NCBI GenBank assembly: GCA_039811225.1 | Contig: JBDHYG010000006.1 | Location: 1 to 64,000, forward strand | Direction: 5' to 3' | DNA: 64,000 bases | Source of the DNA: JAFDXJ01 sp039811225 | Lineage (GTDB): Bacteria; Bacteroidota; Bacteroidia; Chitinophagales; Chitinophagaceae | Shown: in pieces, positions 35,730 through 43,131 of the stretch | Layout of the letters: each line of letters begins with the position of its first letter | How positions within the stretch are numbered: position 1 is the stretch's first letter | Position numbers and translations under genes: made by a program | The notes under the pieces: generated by a model | What the model saw: only the letters and a program-made list of their open reading frames with translations | Databases searched by the model: none | What the model was told of the DNA's origin: nothing

Positions 35730-37085
35730 ATGTTTGCCATTGTTGATATAGAAACAACCGGCAGTTTTGCTGCTGAAAATGGGATTACAGAAATTGCTAT
35801 TGTTTTATTCAACGGGAAAGAAGTAGAAAAGCGATTTACTACCCTCATCCAGCCTCGATATCCCATTCCTAAATTTGTAAGCCAACTTACCGGTATTACC
35901 AATGCCATGGTGGCGCATGCACCTTTATTTGCTGATGTGGCAGCCGATGTTTTCCGGATGTTGCAAAACCGGATTTTTGTTGCCCATAATGTCAACTTTG
36001 ATTATTCATTTATTAAATATCATTTGAAGGCATGTGGCTATGAATGGAATGCCCGGAAATTATGTACATTGAAGCTGGCCAGGGAAGCGTTCCCGGGTTT
36101 TCCGAAATATGGCCTGGGATCTATCTGCCGGCAATTAGATATTTCTATTGAAAACAGGCACCGTGCCGGTGGGGATGCGGATGCTACCTGTATTTTATTT
36201 GACCGCATTTTACAAAAAGGCGGTACAGCAATTTTGAAAACATTTTTCAAAAAAGAAAATCGTGCCCAGATTTTGCCCCCCAATCTGCCAATGGAAGCCA
36301 TACAACGATTACCTAATACACCGGGTGTGTATCATTTTCATAATAAGAAAGATAAAATTATTTATACCGGTAAGGCAAAATCACTGAAGACGAGAGTGGC
36401 CGGGCATTTTACTGGTTTTACAACGAGCAGCCGGCGCCAGGAATTCCTGCGGAATATTTTTTCAATCAGTTTTATACATTGCCCTACGGAATTACAGGCG
36501 GCCATTCTTGAAAGTATCGAGATCAGAAAAAGATGGCCGCAATATAATATTAGCCAGAAACACCGGGAGCAGGCCTTTGGGATTTTTTCGTTTGAAGATG
36601 CAAAGGGCTACTGGCGCCTGGCAATTGATAAAATAAATAAACAGGCAAAAGCGATTGCCACTTACCCGTTATTTTCAGAAGCACATAATGCTTTGTGGAA
36701 ATTGGTACGGGCACATGACCTTGATGCCCGGATGTGTTTCCTCGACCGAACACCAATGGATGCTGACAAACTACCACCTGTAGCAGAATACAATGACCGG
36801 GTGAAATTGGCCATTCAGGCTGTGACAACGGGTTTTACTGATTTTTTAGTGGTGGAAAAAACGAATCAGAAAAACAAATTATCCTGCATACTTATTGAAC
36901 ATAATAAATTTTATGGCATGGGCATCGTTCCGTCAAGAACTGACCTGACGAATAAAATAGCCGTAAAAAAATTTCTAGAACAGTACCCACATAATACAAC
37001 CATCCTGTCTCTGATACGGGCGCATGTGTTGAAGCACCCGGAGCAATTTTTTAGAATGGAAAACACCGGGGTTATGGTGGAATAG
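35730..37085 (+). CDS. Fused DnaQ-type exonuclease and GIY-YIG (UvrC-like) nuclease
   Basis: A 451-residue two-nuclease protein. The N-terminal part (about 1-165) is a DEDDh 3'-5' exonuclease with FAIVDIETTG (motif I), HNVNFDYSF (motif II) and HRAGGDADAT (motif III). The middle part (about 195-290) is a GIY-YIG domain like the UvrC N-terminus, reading GVYHFHNKKDKIIYTGKAKSLKTRV and ILESIEIRKRWPQYN. The C-terminal 160 residues have no motif I know. It lacks the UvrC C-terminal RNase H-like half and the HhH region. It may act in DNA repair or proofreading outside the normal UvrABC path. The ATG at 35730 is chosen over a TTG-type upstream start because of the promoter. Confidence 0.9.
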   Translation: MFAIVDIETTGSFAAENGITEIAIVLFNGKEVEKRFTTLIQPRYPIPKFVSQLTGITNAMVAHAPLFADVAADVFRMLQNRIFVAHNVNFDYSFIKYHLKACGYEWNARKLCTLKLAREAFPGFPKYGLGSICRQLDISIENRHRAGGDADATCILFDRILQKGGTAILKTFFKKENRAQILPPNLPMEAIQRLPNTPGVYHFHNKKDKIIYTGKAKSLKTRVAGHFTGFTTSSRRQEFLRNIFSISFIHCPTELQAAILESIEIRKRWPQYNISQKHREQAFGIFSFEDAKGYWRLAIDKINKQAKAIATYPLFSEAHNALWKLVRAHDLDARMCFLDRTPMDADKLPPVAEYNDRVKLAIQAVTTGFTDFLVVEKTNQKNKLSCILIEHNKFYGMGIVPSRTDLTNKIAVKKFLEQYPHNTTILSLIRAHVLKHPEQFFRMENTGVMVE

Positions 37086-37108
37086 TGTAATTTTATACAT
37101 AAAAAATT

Positions 37109-37519
37109 ATGGCAAGAATTGAATTAGCCAGGATTCATCCCGATTTTGATTTTGAGGCTACCGGGCCCAATGGGCATAAAGTACAAATGCAAAATGGGCA
37201 GCATGATTTTGGGACTAGTCCTATGCAATTATTATTAATGGCGGTGGGTGGATGCAGCGCCATTGATATGGTAAGCATTCTAAAAAAACAACGCCAGGCT
37301 GTACAAGACATTAAAATCATAGTGACAGGTGAAAAAGATGCACAGGCGGTACCCTCCTTGTGGCAGCAAATTCATTTAGAATTTCATATCTATGGCCCGG
37401 TGGATAAAGAAAAAGCGGAACGGGCGGCTGCTTTGTCTATGGATACCTACTGTTCCGTAGGGATCACTTTAAAGAAAGCCGGCGCTACTATAGACTGGTC
37501 ACTGGTGATGCATCCCTGA
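37109..37519 (+). CDS. OsmC-family protein
   Basis: A 136-residue OsmC/YhfA-type protein. The two cysteines are in AVGGCSAIDMVSIL and DTYCSVGITLKK, the normal positions for thiol peroxidase-like chemistry. It follows the fused nuclease by 23 bp on the same strand and may be co-transcribed. It is only distantly similar to the other OsmC-type protein at 31319. The substrate cannot be told. Confidence 0.9.
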   Translation: MARIELARIHPDFDFEATGPNGHKVQMQNGQHDFGTSPMQLLLMAVGGCSAIDMVSILKKQRQAVQDIKIIVTGEKDAQAVPSLWQQIHLEFHIYGPVDKEKAERAAALSMDTYCSVGITLKKAGATIDWSLVMHP

Positions 37520-37522
37520 TGT

Positions 37523-38179
37523 TCAGGGTATATTTTCTGAAAGCAGTTGTATAAATTTTTTCCGGGGTATAAAACTCGCTCCCAGGCTTTCCAGGTAAGT
37601 AGTATAAACCTGGCAATCTATTAAAGCCACATTTTCCTTCCTGAGCTGTTCTATATACCTGATAAAAGCAAATTTGCTCGCATTGCTTATACGGCTGAAC
37701 ATACTTTCCCCGAAGAAAATATTTCCCATTCGAATACCATACAGGCCACCAACCAACTGCCCGTTCTGCCAGGTTTCCGCGCTATGTGCAATACCCAACT
37801 TATGAAGTTGTGTAAAGGAACGGACCAGGGCATTATTTATCCAGGTACCCTCATTTTCTTTTCGGGGAATGATTTTACATTGTTGCATGACTTCCGGAAA
37901 AGCCTGGTTGATAGTAAATTGAAAATCCGTTACAGCCAGGATCTTTTTCATGCTTTTATGCACTTTCAAATTTTCCGGAAACAAAACAAACCGGGGATCC
38001 GGTGACCACCACAGCGGAATGTCTCCGGTATACCAGGGAAAAATTCCGGATTTATATGCAAGGATAAGCCGATCGGTATGCAGATCGCCCCCCATAGCCA
38101 ATAAACCTTCTTCATCCGCCTCTTCCACGGGTGGGAACCAGTTACGGTTATGAAGTAAAATAAATGGCTGCTTAGGCAC
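37523..38179 (-). CDS. aat: Leucyl/phenylalanyl-tRNA-protein transferase
   Basis: A 218-residue Aat enzyme that adds Leu or Phe from aminoacyl-tRNA to the N-terminus of proteins starting with Lys or Arg, making a signal for ClpAP. Marks are RNWFPPVEEADEEGLLAMGGDL, YKSGIFPWY, WWSPDPRFVLFP and ESMFSR, with ALIDCQVYT near the end. The start is uncertain. I chose the GTG at 38179, which avoids overlap; an ATG at 38248 would overlap clpS by 56 bp, and a TTG at 38206 is a further choice. It lies 13 bp after clpS, so the two are probably one operon. Confidence 0.9.
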   Translation of the reverse strand: MPKQPFILLHNRNWFPPVEEADEEGLLAMGGDLHTDRLILAYKSGIFPWYTGDIPLWWSPDPRFVLFPENLKVHKSMKKILAVTDFQFTINQAFPEVMQQCKIIPRKENEGTWINNALVRSFTQLHKLGIAHSAETWQNGQLVGGLYGIRMGNIFFGESMFSRISNASKFAFIRYIEQLRKENVALIDCQVYTTYLESLGASFIPRKKFIQLLSENIP

Positions 38180-38192
38180 TTGATAGGAGGAA

Positions 38193-38504
38193 TTAATTTT
38201 CCACAAGGCTTTCGATGGTGGCGCCGATACCCCGGCCGGTGATGGCATTGCACATGGGTTTCAGGAAATCATATTCCCCATTTTTTACCGCGCATTTTCC
38301 TTTAAAGTGAATGATCAATGCACTTTGCTCCGCCTGCTCAGGAGTATGCTTGCATACCTGGATCAGGGTTTCGATAACCCAATCAAATGTATTGACATCA
38401 TCATTCCATACGATTAAGCGATACGGTGTTTCTACTTCTGTAAGCAATTCCACCTCTTCGCTTTCAAATGGTTTCAGGGCGCTATGGATAACATCAGCTG
38501 TCAT
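38193..38504 (-). CDS. clpS: ClpS adaptor protein
   Basis: A 103-residue adaptor that binds N-degrons (proteins starting with Leu, Phe, Tyr or Trp) and hands them to a Clp protease. Family signature: YRLIVWNDDVNTFDWVIETL, HTPEQAEQSALIIHFKGKCAVK. Most of the protein is the ClpS core. A strong promoter at 38510-38537 gives a leaderless message. It is followed at once by aat, so one transcript would make both the enzyme that adds the degron and the adaptor that reads it. Confidence 0.95.
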   Translation of the reverse strand: MTADVIHSALKPFESEEVELLTEVETPYRLIVWNDDVNTFDWVIETLIQVCKHTPEQAEQSALIIHFKGKCAVKNGEYDFLKPMCNAITGRGIGATIESLVEN

Positions 38505-38509
38505 TACCG

Positions 38510-38537
38510 CAAAAATAAAAAAAATATTTGTTTCAAA
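38510..38537 (-). promoter_or_regulatory. Promoter of clpS-aat
   Basis: On the minus strand, TTTG (38537-38534), 16 nt, then TATTTTTG (38517-38510) matches the Bacteroidota promoter. The box ends 5 nt before the ATG at 38504, so the transcript is expected to start at or within the start codon. Confidence 0.65.
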
Positions 38538-38706
38538 GAAGATAGATTACCAGGCAATTCCTGTTAATTTTCAACCTGGCTTTTAAAATTTCCGAAAAGT
38601 CTGTATAATTTTATACTGGCTATTTATCCCCCGGTTAAATTTAATGGTATTACTTCTTTATGCTATAATGCATGATAGAGGTTTTTTTGTAAATAAAGTA
38701 AAACAA

Positions 38707-39747
38707 ATGCTTATGAAAAAGATCAGGATTCTTTCATTGGATGGCGGTGGTATCCGTGGCATTATTCCGGGTGTTATTTTAAGTTACCTCGAAAAACAAT
38801 TGCAGATAAAAGATAAAAGTAATTTGAAGATTGGGGATTATTTTGACTTCATTGCCGGCACCAGTACCGGAGGTATTTTAGCATGTGCTTACCTGGTCCG
38901 GGGAAATAATAATACGGCAAGATATGGCGCTGATGATGCAGTGAATTTATATTTAAATGAAGGGGGAGATATTTTTCATCGAACTATTTTCAAAAAAATA
39001 TTTTCTGCTTTTGGTTTATTGGATGAAAAATATAATGTAGCAGAATTGGAAGAAAACCTTTCCAATTTATTTGGGGAAAACACACTGGACTCCTTTATCA
39101 AACCCTGCCTGATCACTTCCTATGAAATTACCGCACGCAATGCATATTTCTTTACCAGTGCCCAGGCAAAAGAACCCTTGTATAATTTTAAAATTAAAGA
39201 TGTAGCCCGGGCTACTTCAGCAGCGCCAACCTATTTTGAACCAGCCCTGATACGGTCCCTGGCAGGCCAGAGTTTCTCTTTAGTGGATGGTGGGGTATTT
39301 GCCAATAACCCTGCCTTATGTGCTTATGCAGAAGTCAGGAAATTGCCTTTCTCTGTTTTATTGAATGATCCCTTAAAGCCGGATTTTCCTTCGGCAAAAA
39401 ATATGATGATTGTATCCATTGGAACTGGTACCGTGAAAAAGCCATATCATTTTGATGATTTTAAAAATGCCGGCCAGCTGGAATGGCTGGAACCTATTTT
39501 AGATATCCTGATGTCGGGGAATGCAGAGACTGTGGATTATCAACTGAGACAGATGTATAAAACACTGGATGAAGCAGATAAAAAAGATTATTACCGGCTG
39601 GAGCCCTCATTGCGGGAAGCTGCTTCAGAAATGGATATGGCCAAAGTGGAAAACCTGGAGAACCTGAAACAAGCGGGTCTATGGTTCGTGGATAAAAACA
39701 AAACGGTATTAGATGAAATTGTTGATAAAGTACTTGCTAATAAATAA
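38707..39747 (+). CDS. Patatin-like phospholipase
   Basis: A 346-residue patatin-type acyl hydrolase. The oxyanion loop is LDGGGIRGIIPG near residue 11, the nucleophile Ser53 is in GTSTGG, and Asp194 of the catalytic dyad is in VDGGVFANNP. It has no signal peptide, so it is likely cytoplasmic or loosely membrane-bound, acting on phospholipid or acyl chains. It is of the type that resembles CapV-like or plant-like enzymes, but no CD-NTase or other defence partner is next to it. I chose the ATG at 38707 (the ATG at 38713 is equally good); a longer frame from 38644 is less likely. Confidence 0.9.
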   Translation: MLMKKIRILSLDGGGIRGIIPGVILSYLEKQLQIKDKSNLKIGDYFDFIAGTSTGGILACAYLVRGNNNTARYGADDAVNLYLNEGGDIFHRTIFKKIFSAFGLLDEKYNVAELEENLSNLFGENTLDSFIKPCLITSYEITARNAYFFTSAQAKEPLYNFKIKDVARATSAAPTYFEPALIRSLAGQSFSLVDGGVFANNPALCAYAEVRKLPFSVLLNDPLKPDFPSAKNMMIVSIGTGTVKKPYHFDDFKNAGQLEWLEPILDILMSGNAETVDYQLRQMYKTLDEADKKDYYRLEPSLREAASEMDMAKVENLENLKQAGLWFVDKNKTVLDEIVDKVLANK

Positions 39748-39754
39748 AACGTAT

Positions 39755-39783
39755 CAATAAAAAAAGCCTCGTGAAGAGGCTTT
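39755..39783 (-). terminator. Terminator after tRNA-Val
   Basis: AAAGCCTC (39763-39770) pairs with GAGGCTTT (39776-39783) around a 5-nt loop; the plus-strand A run gives a U run on the minus strand. The last base of the stem is the terminal A of the tRNA CCA end on the other strand. It may also weakly stop the patatin gene. Confidence 0.75.
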
Positions 39784-39860
39784 GGTGGGAGTTGACGGGA
39801 TCGAACCGCCGACCCTCTGCTTGTAAGGCAGATGCTCTAAACCAGCTGAGCTAAACTCCC
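39783..39860 (-). tRNA. tRNA-Val (anticodon TAC)
   Basis: The minus strand folds as a 78-nt tRNA: acceptor stem GGGAGTT / AACTCCC, D arm with AGCTGGTTTA loop, anticodon stem TCTGC / GCAGA with loop CTTACAA giving TAC, and a T arm with TTCGATC. The discriminator A and the CCA end are encoded. A promoter lies upstream (39890-39920) and a terminator hairpin abuts the 3' end, so it is a single-gene unit. Confidence 0.96.
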
Positions 39861-39889
39861 TTTTGGTTATCTGCTTTTTTCAAAGAGTG

Positions 39890-39920
39890 CAAATATAAGG
39901 GGGAAGATATTTATGACAAA
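39890..39920 (-). promoter_or_regulatory. tRNA-Val promoter
   Basis: On the minus strand, TTTG (39920-39917), 19 nt, then TATATTTG (39897-39890) matches TTTG-N-TAnnTTTG. It lies 29 nt upstream of the mature tRNA 5' end, leaving a short leader for RNase P. Confidence 0.7.
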
Positions 39921-39957
39921 TAAATTTTTACTTTCCTCTTTATAAGTACAAAATAAA

Positions 39958-42900
39958 TTATGGCCGTATTTCCACGATTTGATTTTTTTCAGTGGATAAA
40001 TACGGGGTGATTATATAAAGTGTTCCGCCTTTTGCAACCGGATCAAAATAGTAGCCGGATGTTTGCGCCTTTTCAAAGGCAGCCTTATTCGGGAAAGCAT
40101 TCATCCTAACCTGGTTAAGAAAAACACTGCTGGGTTTTTTCGTATGAATTTCCATAGAATATACCCGTTGCTGATACATACCAGCATATTGTCCGGCTGC
40201 GGGGTGGACATCAATCTTGATTCCATTGGTTGCATCCACTGCTATATTGGTATTGGCGAAAGCGCCAGACTGGTATGCACGTGTAATGCCGTCATCTTCA
40301 TATAAATCAAAAGAAGATTTTTTATACGGATAAATATCCAATGTCAATGTATCTGCTTTTTTCTCTCCATCGTAATTCATGTAGGGATACATGGGCAGGA
40401 TGGCGCCATTGCGCACAAATACAGGTAATTTTTCCAATGGGGCATTAAAATTATTCAACCATTTGCCACCGGTATATTTTTCACCTGTCCAGTAATCAAA
40501 CCAATCGCCGGCAGGCAAATAGATACTATCCCTTTTGCCTTCACTTTTATAAACCGGTGCAATGAGCAACCACTCACCATTCATAAACTGATATTGTGTT
40601 TGTGTGCCCCAGGTAACCGGGTCATTGGGGAATTCCAGCACCATGGCCCTGGAAGCCGGTACACCAGTTTCATGCGCTTTCGCACAATATGTGTACATAT
40701 ATGGCGTAAAACGCATTTTTAAATCCAGGTATTTTCGATTGATGCTTCTAAACGGTTCATCGGCAATATAGGGTTGCTTATCTTTTTTAGCCCAGCCACT
40801 CATTACCATTAAAACAGGTGTAAAACATTTCCATTGCAAATCACGTGTATAGGTAGAATCACTGCCACCAAAAATACCATCTACATCTCCTGTAGCAGCA
40901 TTAAAGGCAGATAAACCGGAACCTATAACGGTGGGTATATGAAATCGTATATATTCCCAATTACCACTTTGGTCACCGCTCCATACTGTTGAGTAGCGCT
41001 GTGTTCCTGACCATCCCATAACACTCCAGACAAAGCCACGTGCATTACTGTTATTTTCAATGCCCTGGTAAGCAGCACGACAGGCATCCAAGGCAAATTT
41101 GTATCCCGGGCCCACCCATGCCACATCTAATTTACATAGCCTTGTTCCGTACACACCAACTTCTGTGGCAATTTTATCCAAACCGTTTTCTGTCCAGAGC
41201 CCAGTTTTGAAACCACGCTTAGCCAATTCTTTCACCACCGAATCTAATTTGGTATAACCACACCCGTAGCCATCATTTGGCAGGATCCAGCCTCGTGGAA
41301 AATTGTATTCAATATATTTGTCGGCCACGGTAGAAATTACGGCGGGTGTGGTTTGTGGTTGTTTTTGGCGATTTGTTTTATTGTAGCAATTCGCATCTCC
41401 CAGGCTTAAAGCCCAGTGGGGCATAAGAAATGGCCGGCCAGTCAGGTAAGTATATTCATTGAGAATTTCTTTCAGAGAAGGACCATAAAAATAAAAGGCA
41501 TCAAACCGGTTTTCGTTATGACTGAATTGTAATGTATCGGTAAATGAATAGGCGCCCGCATCAAAAGTATTCCGGAAAACACCATAGCCATTTGTACTCA
41601 TATAAAAAGGGGCCGGATTTGCTCTGCCACCATCATCCCAGCCACCTCCTTTTTCAATCAGTATTTTTTTCCCACGATGAGAAAAATAACCATTCTGCAT
41701 TCCACATCCATAAAAATTTTCCAGGCTGTCACGCAACATTTGCTGAACGGTTTTATCTCCAAATCGTAGCGGGGTTATTTCTTCCCAAATTCTTTTATTG
41801 CCCGAAGCATCATATAAAGCGAAGCGTACAGGATTTTTATAAATGCGCAACATACATTTATTACTTTGCATTGTATAATAGTCGCCATTTTCAGTAACGG
41901 TAATAAGAGGCTTGTCAATAGGATGAGCTACTACTATTTCATCTCCGGCAGGGTCTTCAAATTTGCCATTGGGAGCCAGCCAAATCCGGAAAATAGCATT
42001 TGTATAAAAAATTATTTTCAACTTTGATACGCCTGCTGTAATGTCTGCTTCATTTTCATGTGTGGCAAAGGCAGTCAAATTTCCTAACCAGCCTTCCGCC
42101 GCATTTACCTGCATTTGTAAACGATTATTGGACAGGTCTTCATCACCGGGTACATCCAGGGTGAAATTAATTTGATGAGCCGGTAAGGTATTTAAAGGAA
42201 TAGGATAGAAAGCAACTTTGCGCTCTTCGCCTGGCTTGAGTGGAGATTGTGCTGCATTGATTGTTTGAGAAAAATGCAAATTCTCATCGAGGTTAAGATT
42301 TGCCGTGATGGTAGCATCAATGGGATGCGTGCCCATATTTTTAATATTGAACACAAGCGAATCATGAGCAGAAAAGGTATTGCCATTTTCTGATTGTGAT
42401 AATAAGGCAGTAACGGCTACATCTTTTGTATATGCTTCCGAAAGGCTGATATCATCTACCATCCAATACCAGGCCATCAGGCCCTTCCAGTAAAAACGAA
42501 TATATACTGTTGGTTGTCCGGCAGCCCAGGTAGAAATATTGAGGGCTTCATGTAAAGGAGTGAACATGTCTGTAGAAGGAGGCAAGCCATGACGCACATC
42601 TATATTTACCCAGTTAATTTTATCTTTACTAATGCCAACAAATAACCCGGCACTATCACTTTGTGCAAAATCCCACCAGCGAAATGTTTGTTGAAATTTT
42701 AAAATTACCGAGCTTTTTCCGGTACAATTTATTGCCGGGGAAATAATATAACCATCGGGGTAATTTTTCTTTTTCACCCAATTATTTACATCTTCATCAG
42801 TAAAGTAACCTGCCTGGAATTGCAAATGATAACCGCGGCTGTCAGATGAGATGGGTGGCGCCTGTTGCTGATATTTATATGAACCCGGATAGGGTTGGTT

Positions 42901-43086
42901 GGTTACAATCCATTGTGGGTCCCAATTGCCCACAACGGGGGCTGTCCAGCCGGCCGGGATGCCGGCTTTGTCAAATGATTCTTTCCAAAAAACTTTGCCG
43001 GCATTATCCTGTGCCAAATTTGTTTTATGCACAGAGAAAAAAATAAGTAATAACCAAATGATGCGACGTACAGGAATGTTTTTCAC
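39958..43086 (-). CDS. Glycoside hydrolase family 31 enzyme, exported, with long N-terminal extension
   Basis: A 1042-residue exported protein with a signal peptide ending near NLAQ (residue 25). Residues 30-215 form a beta-sandwich like a MAM or carbohydrate-binding domain (FWKESFDKAGIPAGW to VDDISLSE). Residues 220-330 look CARDB-like. The GH31 part (about 340-1040) has an N-terminal sandwich, a TIM barrel and C-terminal beta domains. The nucleophile is likely Asp654 in LCKLDVAWVGPGY and the acid/base Asp705 in WSGDQSGNW. The form KLDVAW differs from the common D-G-x-E of alpha-glucosidases and recalls isomaltosyltransferase-like or other minor branches, so I cannot name the substrate. It lies 45 bp upstream of nothing on its strand except the delta-60 gene behind it. 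Confidence 0.9.
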   Translation of the reverse strand: MKNIPVRRIIWLLLIFFSVHKTNLAQDNAGKVFWKESFDKAGIPAGWTAPVVGNWDPQWIVTNQPYPGSYKYQQQAPPISSDSRGYHLQFQAGYFTDEDVNNWVKKKNYPDGYIISPAINCTGKSSVILKFQQTFRWWDFAQSDSAGLFVGISKDKINWVNIDVRHGLPPSTDMFTPLHEALNISTWAAGQPTVYIRFYWKGLMAWYWMVDDISLSEAYTKDVAVTALLSQSENGNTFSAHDSLVFNIKNMGTHPIDATITANLNLDENLHFSQTINAAQSPLKPGEERKVAFYPIPLNTLPAHQINFTLDVPGDEDLSNNRLQMQVNAAEGWLGNLTAFATHENEADITAGVSKLKIIFYTNAIFRIWLAPNGKFEDPAGDEIVVAHPIDKPLITVTENGDYYTMQSNKCMLRIYKNPVRFALYDASGNKRIWEEITPLRFGDKTVQQMLRDSLENFYGCGMQNGYFSHRGKKILIEKGGGWDDGGRANPAPFYMSTNGYGVFRNTFDAGAYSFTDTLQFSHNENRFDAFYFYGPSLKEILNEYTYLTGRPFLMPHWALSLGDANCYNKTNRQKQPQTTPAVISTVADKYIEYNFPRGWILPNDGYGCGYTKLDSVVKELAKRGFKTGLWTENGLDKIATEVGVYGTRLCKLDVAWVGPGYKFALDACRAAYQGIENNSNARGFVWSVMGWSGTQRYSTVWSGDQSGNWEYIRFHIPTVIGSGLSAFNAATGDVDGIFGGSDSTYTRDLQWKCFTPVLMVMSGWAKKDKQPYIADEPFRSINRKYLDLKMRFTPYMYTYCAKAHETGVPASRAMVLEFPNDPVTWGTQTQYQFMNGEWLLIAPVYKSEGKRDSIYLPAGDWFDYWTGEKYTGGKWLNNFNAPLEKLPVFVRNGAILPMYPYMNYDGEKKADTLTLDIYPYKKSSFDLYEDDGITRAYQSGAFANTNIAVDATNGIKIDVHPAAGQYAGMYQQRVYSMEIHTKKPSSVFLNQVRMNAFPNKAAFEKAQTSGYYFDPVAKGGTLYIITPYLSTEKNQIVEIRP

Positions 43087-43131
43087 TTTTTTTTGAGTGA
43101 AATTACTTTAAATTTCAGGAACCATGCGACT

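Noticed and set aside
38707..39747. CBASS-like defence effector (CapV-type patatin)
   Set aside because: No CD-NTase, Cap2/Cap3 or other defence gene is adjacent; the neighbours are clpS and a tRNA.
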